Shown in pieces: positions 7,727 through 14,246 of a stretch of DNA of 16,444 nt. The stretch covers positions 1 through 16,444 of the forward strand of contig CAVIJF010000034.1 in the NCBI GenBank assembly GCA_963643175.1, written 5' to 3'. The translations under genes were made by a program, and so were the position numbers. Under the pieces are notes generated by a model. It saw only the letters and a list, made by a program, of their open reading frames with translations. It was not told the DNA's origin and made no database searches. This stretch comes from CAMEON01 sp963643175 (lineage in GTDB: Bacteria; Bacillota; Clostridia; Oscillospirales; CAG-272). Position 1 is the stretch's first letter; every line of letters begins with the position of its first letter.

Positions 7727-8800
7727 CTATTCCCCGCGTTTCCTTGCCTCGAACCGCTCCACGCGCACCTGCCAGACGGCAGAGAAGGCGGAGTCGGATC
7801 GGCGGTCGGGGAGGGCATCCGAGAGCGTGCTGTCCGCACGCAGGTACCGTCCGAACCAGCGCGACAGCTTTTCGGCGCCGGATACGTTGAGGTGAACGCC
7901 GCCGTCGTAGGTGTCGGTGGACCAGTCCAGCCCGATGCTGTCGGCGGCAGGAATCGCGTTGCAGTAGGGAAGCGACCAGCGCACGGCGTAGTCGCGGATT
8001 TCCTCGTCCCACTCGTCATACCACCAGTAGCGCCATGAGTTCGTCGGCGCCTTGAACAGCACAAGCTGAATGCCGTTCTGCTCACAGAGCAGGCGCAGTC
8101 TGTCCAGCCACTGCATGGCGTTTCCGGGAAGGGTCGCGCTGTCCAGCGGCTTTTTCAGGTCGGCGTCGTTGACGGACGGGTCGCGTGCCTGCACGCCGGT
8201 CTGCATGAGGTAGCCGCTGTCCGATACAGGCTCGCCCGTGCGGAACGCATACCGGAAGTCCTCGGCTGTCAGCTGATTCCAGCGGCTGTGGTAGCGCAGG
8301 GCGGGGAGCAGGTAGGAGGCATAATTCTCCCCCGCAGTCGCCGAGGCGCGGATTGCCGCTGCCTTGACCGGCGACCATTCCATCCCGTCCAGCGTCATGC
8401 GGTTGTACGCCTCGCTCTGCGGCTCGCCGTATTTGAGCGACAGGACATTGAACACCACCACGCGCGGCGTTTCGTAGCGCAGGGCGTCCTCCAACATATA
8501 GTAGGACTGCCACACCAACTGCTGGGCGCTGCCGCGCACGTAGGAGGAAATGCCGTATTCCTGCCACAGCACTGCCGGGATGAAGGATTCGTACACTTCG
8601 CAGTCGCCGATGAACAGCAGGTCGTGACTGACCTCGGCGACGTCGGCGTAGTATCCGCCGGTCAGGGAGCCTTCCGGCGAGGTGGAACGGTACTTGGGTC
8701 GCAGGACACAGCCTGCCGCGACAAGGAATCCGACCAGCAGCACCGCCGCGGCAAGCCCGCTTACGGTGCGGCGTATTACGGTTTGGATTTTGCTTTTCAT
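7727..8800 (-). CDS. Membrane-anchored SGNH/GDSL-like protein in the DltD position
   Basis: The protein has 357 residues with a basic N-terminus and one hydrophobic segment (about 14-30) ending AAGC, so it is a signal anchor or perhaps a lipoprotein facing outward. The fold signature is SGNH-like: FIGDCEVYESF (65-67 GDC in the place of the GDS nucleophile block), RGSAQQ (89-94) and the C-terminal YDGGVHLN with Asp299 and His303. The putative nucleophile is Cys67, not Ser. In Dlt systems the DltD protein of this fold completes transfer of the amino acid to the acceptor; a similar role is inferred from context, not shown. I chose the ATG at 8800 because GAGGGGG lies 8 bases upstream, whereas the in-frame ATG at 8848 would overlap the MBOAT gene. 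The gene follows the MBOAT stop by 13 bases. Confidence 0.82.
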   Translation of the reverse strand: MKSKIQTVIRRTVSGLAAAVLLVGFLVAAGCVLRPKYRSTSPEGSLTGGYYADVAEVSHDLLFIGDCEVYESFIPAVLWQEYGISSYVRGSAQQLVWQSYYMLEDALRYETPRVVVFNVLSLKYGEPQSEAYNRMTLDGMEWSPVKAAAIRASATAGENYASYLLPALRYHSRWNQLTAEDFRYAFRTGEPVSDSGYLMQTGVQARDPSVNDADLKKPLDSATLPGNAMQWLDRLRLLCEQNGIQLVLFKAPTNSWRYWWYDEWDEEIRDYAVRWSLPYCNAIPAADSIGLDWSTDTYDGGVHLNVSGAEKLSRWFGRYLRADSTLSDALPDRRSDSAFSAVWQVRVERFEARKRGE

Positions 8801-8813
8801 CAGCCGCACCCCC

Positions 8814-10424
8814 TCAGAACTGCCCGTAGATGAAGTCTGACGCGTCAAAGCCGAACCCGTAGCTGCCGAAAATCAGCGTTGCCGCGACCAACAGGGCACA
8901 GACCGTCCACAACAGTGCCGGGCGGCTGACCAGTCGCTCCGCAACGCAGAAGCCCGCCGGGGCATCGGCTTTACCCTGCCGTCCGACCAGCCAGAACAGC
9001 AGCGCCGACAGCCCCAAGAATATCCACACGGGAAGCGACAGTCCCAGCCGGTTCACCGCACCGCCGCAGAACAGGTCGCGCCAGCTTTCCGGTGAGGTGA
9101 ATATTGACCCGAAAGCCCGGAAGGTCACGCCGACATCGCGGTAGCAGTCCAGACTCCGGATGGCGCCCATCAGCAGGAAGGTGCGCAGGGCGCAGAAGCC
9201 GCCGTAGGCGGGGGAGGCTGTCAGGCGGGGGAAGCGCCGGTGAAAGGCGGCGTAAGCCGGGCGCAGCTCATTGGAAAGCAGGATGACCAGCCCGTTGAGC
9301 AGTCCCCAGACAACAAAGTTCCATGAGGCGCCGTGCCACAGTCCCGTCAGGAACCACGTCAGCGCCGTGGCGAACCAGACCGGCAGGCGCATCCCCAGCC
9401 AGCGCCCCAGATGCGTCCGCCCCCATTTGGACAGCTTCTGCATCGGCTTGCTGACCGAGAGCGGATAGAAAACGTAGTCCGTGAACCACGAGCCCATGGT
9501 GATGTGCCAGCGCTTCCAGTATTCTTCGGTTGAGCGGGCGGAGAAGGGGCGGTTGAAGTTCTCCGTCAGGCGGATGCCCATCATGCGGGCAAGTCCCAGC
9601 GATATATCCATGCCGCCGGTGAAGTCGCCGTATATGACCAGCGAGTACAGGACAATCAGCACGGCGGCATAGGCGCCGCGCAGTCCGTCCGGATCCTTCA
9701 CAACAGCGCGGACAGCGGCAAGCGCCGTGTCCGCGACGGCAACTTTCTTGAAGTAGCCCCATGCGACACGAACCAGCCCCGCCGTGCTGTCCTCCCATGT
9801 CAGGGAATGCGGTCCGGTCAGGGCGGGTATCAGGTCATTGTAGCGGCAGATAGGCCCCTGCACGACAGCGGGGAAGAACGAGACGAACAGAGCATATTTT
9901 GCTATGTTACGCTGTGCCTGCGCTTTGCCCCGGTACACGTCAATGACGTAAGCGGCGGAGCGGAAGGTGTAGAAGGAGATGCCGAGCGGGAGCAGCAGGG
10001 TGGGTGCCTGAATATCCCCCGCCCCGAACAGCCGCCCGATGCTCCCGGCGACAGACAGGGCAAAGCCGGTGTACTTCAGCACCGCCAGTACGGCGAAATT
10101 CAGCACTAGGCAGAGAATCAGCCCCCGGCGGCGGATACGCTTTCCGGCGGCGCGGCGTGTCTTGCGCTCCTCGCGCGACAAAGCTGCGCCCGCCGCGGCG
10201 AGCGCCGCCGCATCGCGGTCGGCGTGCGCCTGCATCCAGCGCGCGGCTGTGTAGGTGGAAAGAATGCCGAAACCCAGAAAGGGCAGATACCATCCGTCCC
10301 CCCACGCATAGAACAGCAGGCTTGCCGCCAGGAGGGCGACCCAGCGCACCCGCCCCGGCAACAGCCAGTAGGCGAGCAGGGTCAGCCCCGCGAACAGGAG
10401 AAAAGTCAGCGATGCGGTGCTCAT
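8814..10424 (-). CDS. MBOAT family O-acyltransferase (DltB/AlgI-like)
   Basis: This is a polytopic membrane protein of 536 residues with around twelve hydrophobic segments. The MBOAT signature is clear: PLGISFYTFRSAAYVIDVYRG (about 146-166), QGPICRY (189-195), NRPFSARSTEEYWKRWHITM with His307, and FLTGLWHGASWNF with the catalytic His364. Such enzymes move acyl or aminoacyl groups from a cytoplasmic donor to an extracellular acceptor. A polar, Arg-rich stretch at about 64-100 (ERKTRRAAGKRIRRR) forms a cytoplasmic loop and makes the protein longer than DltB (about 400), closer to AlgI/PatA-type members. The adjacent carrier gene ends 9 bases upstream and the SD is weak, so translation is probably coupled. 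The donor is likely the aminoacyl carrier protein encoded next door; the acceptor is unknown. Confidence 0.92.
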   Translation of the reverse strand: MSTASLTFLLFAGLTLLAYWLLPGRVRWVALLAASLLFYAWGDGWYLPFLGFGILSTYTAARWMQAHADRDAAALAAAGAALSREERKTRRAAGKRIRRRGLILCLVLNFAVLAVLKYTGFALSVAGSIGRLFGAGDIQAPTLLLPLGISFYTFRSAAYVIDVYRGKAQAQRNIAKYALFVSFFPAVVQGPICRYNDLIPALTGPHSLTWEDSTAGLVRVAWGYFKKVAVADTALAAVRAVVKDPDGLRGAYAAVLIVLYSLVIYGDFTGGMDISLGLARMMGIRLTENFNRPFSARSTEEYWKRWHITMGSWFTDYVFYPLSVSKPMQKLSKWGRTHLGRWLGMRLPVWFATALTWFLTGLWHGASWNFVVWGLLNGLVILLSNELRPAYAAFHRRFPRLTASPAYGGFCALRTFLLMGAIRSLDCYRDVGVTFRAFGSIFTSPESWRDLFCGGAVNRLGLSLPVWIFLGLSALLFWLVGRQGKADAPAGFCVAERLVSRPALLWTVCALLVAATLIFGSYGFGFDASDFIYGQF

Positions 10425-10433
10425 GGCGTCGGC

Positions 10434-10661
10434 TTACGCTTCGTCCAGCCGCTCGATCAGCCGCCAGAGTGCGGCGGCGGAATCAAAGTTTTCGGGCAGA
10501 ATCTCTTCGGCAGGGATGCTGACGTCCAGCCGGTCTGCCACCTCCGTCACAATGGTCACGATGTCCAGGGAGGTGAGAACGCCGTCCTCAACCAGCCCGG
10601 ACGCATTTTCAAAATCAATGTCCGGGTGCAGTTCCCGGAGTATAGCCAACAGTTTGTTCAT
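10434..10661 (-). CDS. Acyl/aminoacyl carrier protein (DltC-like)
   Basis: This is an acidic 75-residue carrier protein. Ser31 in DGVLTSLDIV is the predicted 4'-phosphopantetheine site, followed by the helix IVTIVTEVADRLDVSIP and the typical EILPENFDSAAALW segment. The residue before the Ser is Thr rather than the usual Asp of the DSL motif. In Dlt-type systems the neighbouring ligase loads an amino acid onto the pantetheine thiol and the MBOAT takes it from there; the gene order supports the same here. A separate phosphopantetheinyl transferase is needed and is not in the window. AAAGG lies 9 bases before the ATG and partly overlaps a predicted stem. Confidence 0.9.
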   Translation of the reverse strand: MNKLLAILRELHPDIDFENASGLVEDGVLTSLDIVTIVTEVADRLDVSIPAEEILPENFDSAAALWRLIERLDEA

Positions 10662-10670
10662 GGAATTTGC

Positions 10671-10702
10671 CTTTCCGGGGCAGTTGCCCCATATACCGGA
10701 AG
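10671..10702 (-). promoter_or_regulatory. Intergenic stem-loop overlapping the carrier-protein SD
   Basis: In the 48-base gap after the ligase gene, GGGGCA (10690-10685 on the minus strand) pairs with TGCCCC (10682-10677), and an outer TTCC/GGAA pair extends the stem into the SD AAAGG (10674-10670). The structure could limit carrier translation or protect a processed mRNA end. Confidence 0.4.
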
Positions 10703-10709
10703 AATGGAA

Positions 10710-12254
10710 TCAGTCCGCGTTTTTTGCCGCCTCGGTCAGTGCCCGGCGGTCGGTTTTTCCGTTGGGGGTCAGCGGGAGTGCGTCCAGCCGGATCAGCAGA
10801 GCCGGCATCATGTAGCGCGGCAGGCGCTGATTCAGAGCGGAACGCAGTCCGTCCGGCGTGACATCGGCGTCCGCCGTGTAGTACAGCACCAGTCGGGTGC
10901 GTGGCGCGTCATAGACACAGCAGGCGGCGCGGACGGCGGGTGCCGCCGCCGCTTCGATTTCACCCAGCTCCACGCGGTGCCCCAGAATCTTAATCTGCGC
11001 ATCGCGGCGACCGACAAACACCAGCTCGCCGTGCGCATTGTACCGCCCGATGTCGCCCGTGCGGTATATGGTTTCGGGGTAGGCGGACTGCAGGGGGTTC
11101 TGCACGAATGCGGCGGCGGTGCGTACCGGGTCGTTGTAGTAGCCCAACGTGACGCAGGTGCCGCGCATACAGATTTCCCCCTCGGTGTCCGGCTCGTCCG
11201 GCAGGATGCGCCGGACACCGGTTTCGCCGTCGGTCAGCAGCAGGATGTCGGTATTGCGGAAGGGACGCCCGATCGGAATCGGCTCGTCCGGGGCAAGCGT
11301 GCGGTCGGCGTGCCACCAGCAGGACATACCGGTCGCCTCGGTGGGACCGTACAGGTTGAAGAAGCGGGCGTCCGGCAGGGCGGCGCGCCAGCGGTCATAC
11401 TGCGGGCGCGGGAACACCTCACTGCCGAAGCAGACGGTGGTCAGGTAGCGCGGCGGGTGTGTATCCAGCACGCCGAAGGAGGAAATCATGGTCAGGGCGG
11501 ACACAACCCAGCACACGGTATTAACCTTGTTCTGATTGAGAAAATCGCACAGCGGAACCGGGAATGAAAACAGCATTTTCGGGACAAGGTAGGTTGTGGC
11601 GCCGTACCGGAGCGTGGGCATGATTTCCTTGAGCGGCGCGTCAAAGTACAGGGGGGTCTGATTGGCGAACACGGTCTCTTCCGAAAAGCCGATTGCCTCG
11701 CAGAGCGCCTCGGTGTAGTCGATGACCGAGCGGTGGCAGGCGGCGACGCCCTTGGGAACGCCGGTCGAGCCGGAGGTGAACACCACATACACCGGATCCT
11801 GATCGACGGCGGCATTGCGGACGGCGGCAAGCGCGTCCCCGTCCGGCTCTGCCGTGCACAGTTCCTCATAGGACAGCACGCATCCGGCAAACGCCCCCGA
11901 GGCGACCAGTGCATCGGCGCGGGGGCGGCTGTGTGCGTCGCACAGCAGCAGGCGCGGCGACAGCGTCTGCAGAATCTGCCGTATCCGTTCCGCCGGCATG
12001 GCGTCGTCCAGTGCTGCATAAAAGCACCCTGCCCGGACGATGCCCAGAAAGGCGGCGATTTCGGCGGGCGCACGCCGCATCAGCACGGCGACCGGCTCCT
12101 TGCTGTACCCCAGCCGACAGAGCGCCGAGCCGATCCGGCGGGAGATGCCGTCCAAATCCCGGAAGGACAGCGCGACCCGCCCGTCCGAGAAGGCGGTCTT
12201 GTCCGGCACCCGGCGGGCGGTTTCGTCCAGATATTGCAGGATATTGTTCAGCAT
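10710..12254 (-). CDS. Amino-acid adenylating enzyme (DltA-like ANL ligase)
   Basis: The enzyme (514 residues) activates a carboxylate with ATP and is predicted to load it on the adjacent carrier protein. ANL motifs are in order: A3 FTSGSTGVPKGV (159-170), A4 with FDAPLKE (Asp205), A5 NLYGPTEAT (300-308), A7 YRTGD (397-401), A8 hinge region GRRDAQIKILGHRVELGEIE and A10 LPLTPNGKTDR with catalytic Lys500. Asp205 is the residue that holds the alpha-amino group in amino-acid-activating members, so an amino acid substrate is likely. There are no condensation, carrier or thioesterase domains, so it is stand-alone like DltA (about 500 residues). Gly277 (CFGSEVF) falls where I recall B. cereus DltA having Cys269, linked to D-alanine choice, so D-Ala specificity is uncertain. 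GGGGA precedes the ATG by about 10 bases. The upstream gene stops 19 bases before it. Confidence 0.9.
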   Translation of the reverse strand: MLNNILQYLDETARRVPDKTAFSDGRVALSFRDLDGISRRIGSALCRLGYSKEPVAVLMRRAPAEIAAFLGIVRAGCFYAALDDAMPAERIRQILQTLSPRLLLCDAHSRPRADALVASGAFAGCVLSYEELCTAEPDGDALAAVRNAAVDQDPVYVVFTSGSTGVPKGVAACHRSVIDYTEALCEAIGFSEETVFANQTPLYFDAPLKEIMPTLRYGATTYLVPKMLFSFPVPLCDFLNQNKVNTVCWVVSALTMISSFGVLDTHPPRYLTTVCFGSEVFPRPQYDRWRAALPDARFFNLYGPTEATGMSCWWHADRTLAPDEPIPIGRPFRNTDILLLTDGETGVRRILPDEPDTEGEICMRGTCVTLGYYNDPVRTAAAFVQNPLQSAYPETIYRTGDIGRYNAHGELVFVGRRDAQIKILGHRVELGEIEAAAAPAVRAACCVYDAPRTRLVLYYTADADVTPDGLRSALNQRLPRYMMPALLIRLDALPLTPNGKTDRRALTEAAKNAD

Positions 12255-12273
12255 AGTGAGAATCCCCGTTCTG

Positions 12274-13554
12274 TCAGGAATAGTACGGCTCCAGCTCCGG
12301 CGTTTTCGTGATGATTTCGGTGGAGCTGGCAGGGTATTTTGCCGTGTCGTAGGTGTAGAAATTGGCGCGTACCTTGCTGTATGCGCGTATCTGCTTGTCG
12401 GTCAGCAGGCAGCCGCTGTGATTGTACTCCGCACGCAGACGTGTGCAGTCGTAGTGATACCAGCGAGGCGAGGCAGCGGTGCCGATATTGACCAGCAGCC
12501 AGTAGTGCGTGTCGCTGGTCAGTCCGGGGGAACGCTGTATTTCCTTGTACTCTATCCCCAGCCTTGACAGGAACGCCATGGCGACGGAATTATAGGCGTA
12601 GCAGTCGGCGGTTCCGTTAGTCAGGCTTTCGTAGGCAATGCGTATGCGGTCGCCGGTGTCCTCTGAGGCGGCGTAGCTGATGTGGCTCTGGATGTAAGCG
12701 TACACCTCGCGCAGCTGTGTCTCCGCCGTGGCGTTTTCCGTGACATTCGCCGCGATGATTTCGTCTATCTTGCGGTTGAGGCTTTCCTGCGAGATGCGGC
12801 TGGCGCCGATATGCACCTTGCTTGTCGCGGTGGAGCGGTTTCCGGAGGCATCCGTGGCGGTATAGACGATGGGGTAATCCCCCGCCGCGTTGGGATTGAC
12901 GGCAGAGGCGTCCACGTCAATCTGCACCTCTCCGCAGCAGTTGTCCTTCACGACCAGACCGTCCCGGTAGGCAATGGCTTCCCCGGCGTAGGCTGTCGGT
13001 TCCGGGATCGATTGGAACACGGGGGCTTCGGTGTCGCGGATGACCGTGACGACCGAGCGCAGGGTTTTGGTACTGTTTCCGCTGGCGTCGGTCACGCGGA
13101 AGGTGACGTCATAGTCCCCGAGCGCGGACAGATCGGGCAGCGGATCCACGAAGGCGGCGCTGTAACTGTCGTACTCCGTGATGGAGCCGATGAAATCCTC
13201 TGCGGCGGGCGCCGCCTGCCCCCATGCGCAGTAGACGTGGCAGGGCGTCACGACCGGCGCCATGCGGTCAACGACCCGGAGCCGCAGTGTATAAGTTTTT
13301 CCAGAGTCTGCCTGCACCGGAACCTCATAGGTACCGGCGCGCGTGGCGCGGTCGCCCACGATGCCCTCTATCTGGTTTGTTACGTCGTCCCCCAACAGCC
13401 GCACCGAGTCCGGCAGCAGGTCGCCGACGTGGATGGTCACGGACACGGTTCCGCTGCAGCCGATGAGCGGAGCGCACAGTCCCCCGGTGCATATGACCGC
13501 CGCCAGAAATGCGGCGAGCACGCTCCTTTTTCTGTTCTTTATGTGAATCTGCAT
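12274..13554 (-). CDS. Transglutaminase-like lipoprotein with Ig-like modules
   Basis: The 426-residue protein is predicted to be exported and lipid-anchored: KNRKR, a hydrophobic core and lipobox LIGC with Cys33. Two Ig/HYR-like modules follow at about 95-172 and 176-250, each ending in a TDASGN motif. The C-terminal transglutaminase-like cysteine-protease fold has Cys318 (GTADCYAYN), His350 (SDTHYW) and Asp369 (WYHYDCTR), so the triad looks complete. Such enzymes cut or cross-link peptides or act as amidases; the actual substrate is unknown. GGAGG lies 11 bases before the ATG. It is the first gene after the cluster promoter, and the ligase gene begins 19 bases after its stop, so it very likely shares the mRNA with the Dlt-like set. 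It may process or tether surface proteins or wall peptides that the system modifies; that is inference. Confidence 0.9.
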   Translation of the reverse strand: MQIHIKNRKRSVLAAFLAAVICTGGLCAPLIGCSGTVSVTIHVGDLLPDSVRLLGDDVTNQIEGIVGDRATRAGTYEVPVQADSGKTYTLRLRVVDRMAPVVTPCHVYCAWGQAAPAAEDFIGSITEYDSYSAAFVDPLPDLSALGDYDVTFRVTDASGNSTKTLRSVVTVIRDTEAPVFQSIPEPTAYAGEAIAYRDGLVVKDNCCGEVQIDVDASAVNPNAAGDYPIVYTATDASGNRSTATSKVHIGASRISQESLNRKIDEIIAANVTENATAETQLREVYAYIQSHISYAASEDTGDRIRIAYESLTNGTADCYAYNSVAMAFLSRLGIEYKEIQRSPGLTSDTHYWLLVNIGTAASPRWYHYDCTRLRAEYNHSGCLLTDKQIRAYSKVRANFYTYDTAKYPASSTEIITKTPELEPYYS

Positions 13555-13633
13555 AGTAATTATATCCTCCGTCGGCTTGTCCTCCCCTTTGTCGGGTGGG
13601 TATTCCGACCCCGCTGTGCGGTCCCCGCTCTCT

Positions 13634-13662
13634 ATTATATCAAATGGCGGGGATTAAGTCAA
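13634..13662 (-). promoter_or_regulatory. Sigma-A-type promoter of the six-gene surface-modification cluster
   Basis: On the minus strand TTGACT (13662-13657) and TATAAT (13639-13634) are separated by 17 bases, with TGA directly before the -10 box. Transcription would begin near 13627, giving a leader of about 73 bases. No other equally good promoter was seen inside the cluster. Confidence 0.85.
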
Positions 13663-13716
13663 TGGAATGTGTGGGAATTTTTCATGAAACTTCAGCGGGA
13701 TTTTGCTTTTGCGCCG

Positions 13717-13828
13717 CCGGTTTGCGGCGTCGGGAGCGGGGCGCGTCTCCGGCGTTCCGGAAAGTTACCGCAAACCGCATGGGTAGCCGGGGCGCCGGGG
13801 GTATCCCTCCGTCCGGCACCGCAAACCG
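13717..13828. repeat. Short repeats in the gene-free spacer before typA
   Basis: ACCGCAAACCG occurs directly at 13767-13777 and 13818-13828, and its near-inverse CCGGTTTGCGG is at 13717-13727. They lie in a stretch (13663-14116) where I can support no gene. Function unknown; they could be operator-like sites or remains of a degenerate repeat. Confidence 0.5.
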
Positions 13829-13865
13829 TCAGGAATGTCAATGCCGCGCGGGTTCAGACGCGGGG

Positions 13866-13890
13866 TTGCAAGGGGCGAAGCCCCTTGCAA
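13866..13890. repeat. REP-like palindrome, copy 1
   Basis: TTGCAAGGGGC (13866-13876) and GCCCCTTGCAA (13880-13890) form a perfect 11-base-pair stem with a GAA loop, flanked by GGGG on the left and AAG on the right. The same layout with a different stem sequence recurs at 16271-16294 on the other side of typA. A rho-independent terminator is less likely, because no T-run follows on either strand. Confidence 0.7.
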
Positions 13891-13911
13891 AAGATAACTT
13901 TGAATCTCCCC

Positions 13912-13945
13912 CTTCCCCAGCGTGGGAAGAGCGCTCTTCGAGCGC
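13912..13945. repeat. Compound inverted repeats beside the REP-like palindrome
   Basis: CTTCCC (13912-13917) pairs with GGGAAG (13924-13929). GAAGAGCGCTCTTC (13926-13939) is a perfect palindrome. GCGCTC (13931-13936) pairs with GAGCGC (13940-13945). These overlapping, mutually exclusive stems suggest a dispersed structural repeat rather than coding sequence. Confidence 0.55.
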
Positions 13946-14116
13946 GGGTCGGGTGGATGGGGGCAGAAGGCTTATGCCAAGGCAGGGCAACCCGGAGAGG
14001 GAGGGCACAGGCAATTTCCCCCTGCACACCGGACAGCAGGCACAACCGGCGCGGCGGCTTGTCAAGATATACAAAACATCCTTGCCTGTCCTTGCGAATA
14101 TCGTTTTTTTCCTGTC

Positions 14117-14145
14117 TTTTCAAATCATATTTCTTGTGGTATAAT
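14117..14145 (+). promoter_or_regulatory. Promoter of typA
   Basis: TATAAT (14140-14145) is preceded by TGG (extended -10). The -35 box at 17 bases distance is the weaker TTTTCA (14117-14122). Transcription would start near 14152, about 95 bases before the chosen typA start. Confidence 0.7.
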
Positions 14146-14246
14146 AAACAATCGGTTGTGAATACTACGCGATACATATACGCGAAAAGCAAGGGAAACA
14201 CGCAGGATGAAGCAGTGTTTCCGAAGAGATGGGAGTGCAGAAAACA

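Noticed and set aside
10224..11567. A 447-codon plus-strand frame across the MBOAT, carrier and ligase genes
   Set aside because: It crosses three well-supported minus-strand genes and their gaps and has no recognisable domain.
7133..12254. Canonical dltABCD operon for teichoic acid D-alanylation
   Set aside because: The functional set is similar, but gene order, MBOAT length, the GDC motif and ligase pocket differ. The label would overstate what the sequence shows.
13866..13890. Rho-independent terminator of a gene ending before typA
   Set aside because: The stem is strong but no T-run follows on either strand, and no gene ends there.
13596..14144. A possible 182-residue protein in the spacer before typA
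   Set aside because: It spans the cluster promoter, repeats and palindromes, has no SD, and its composition is that of translated GC repeats.
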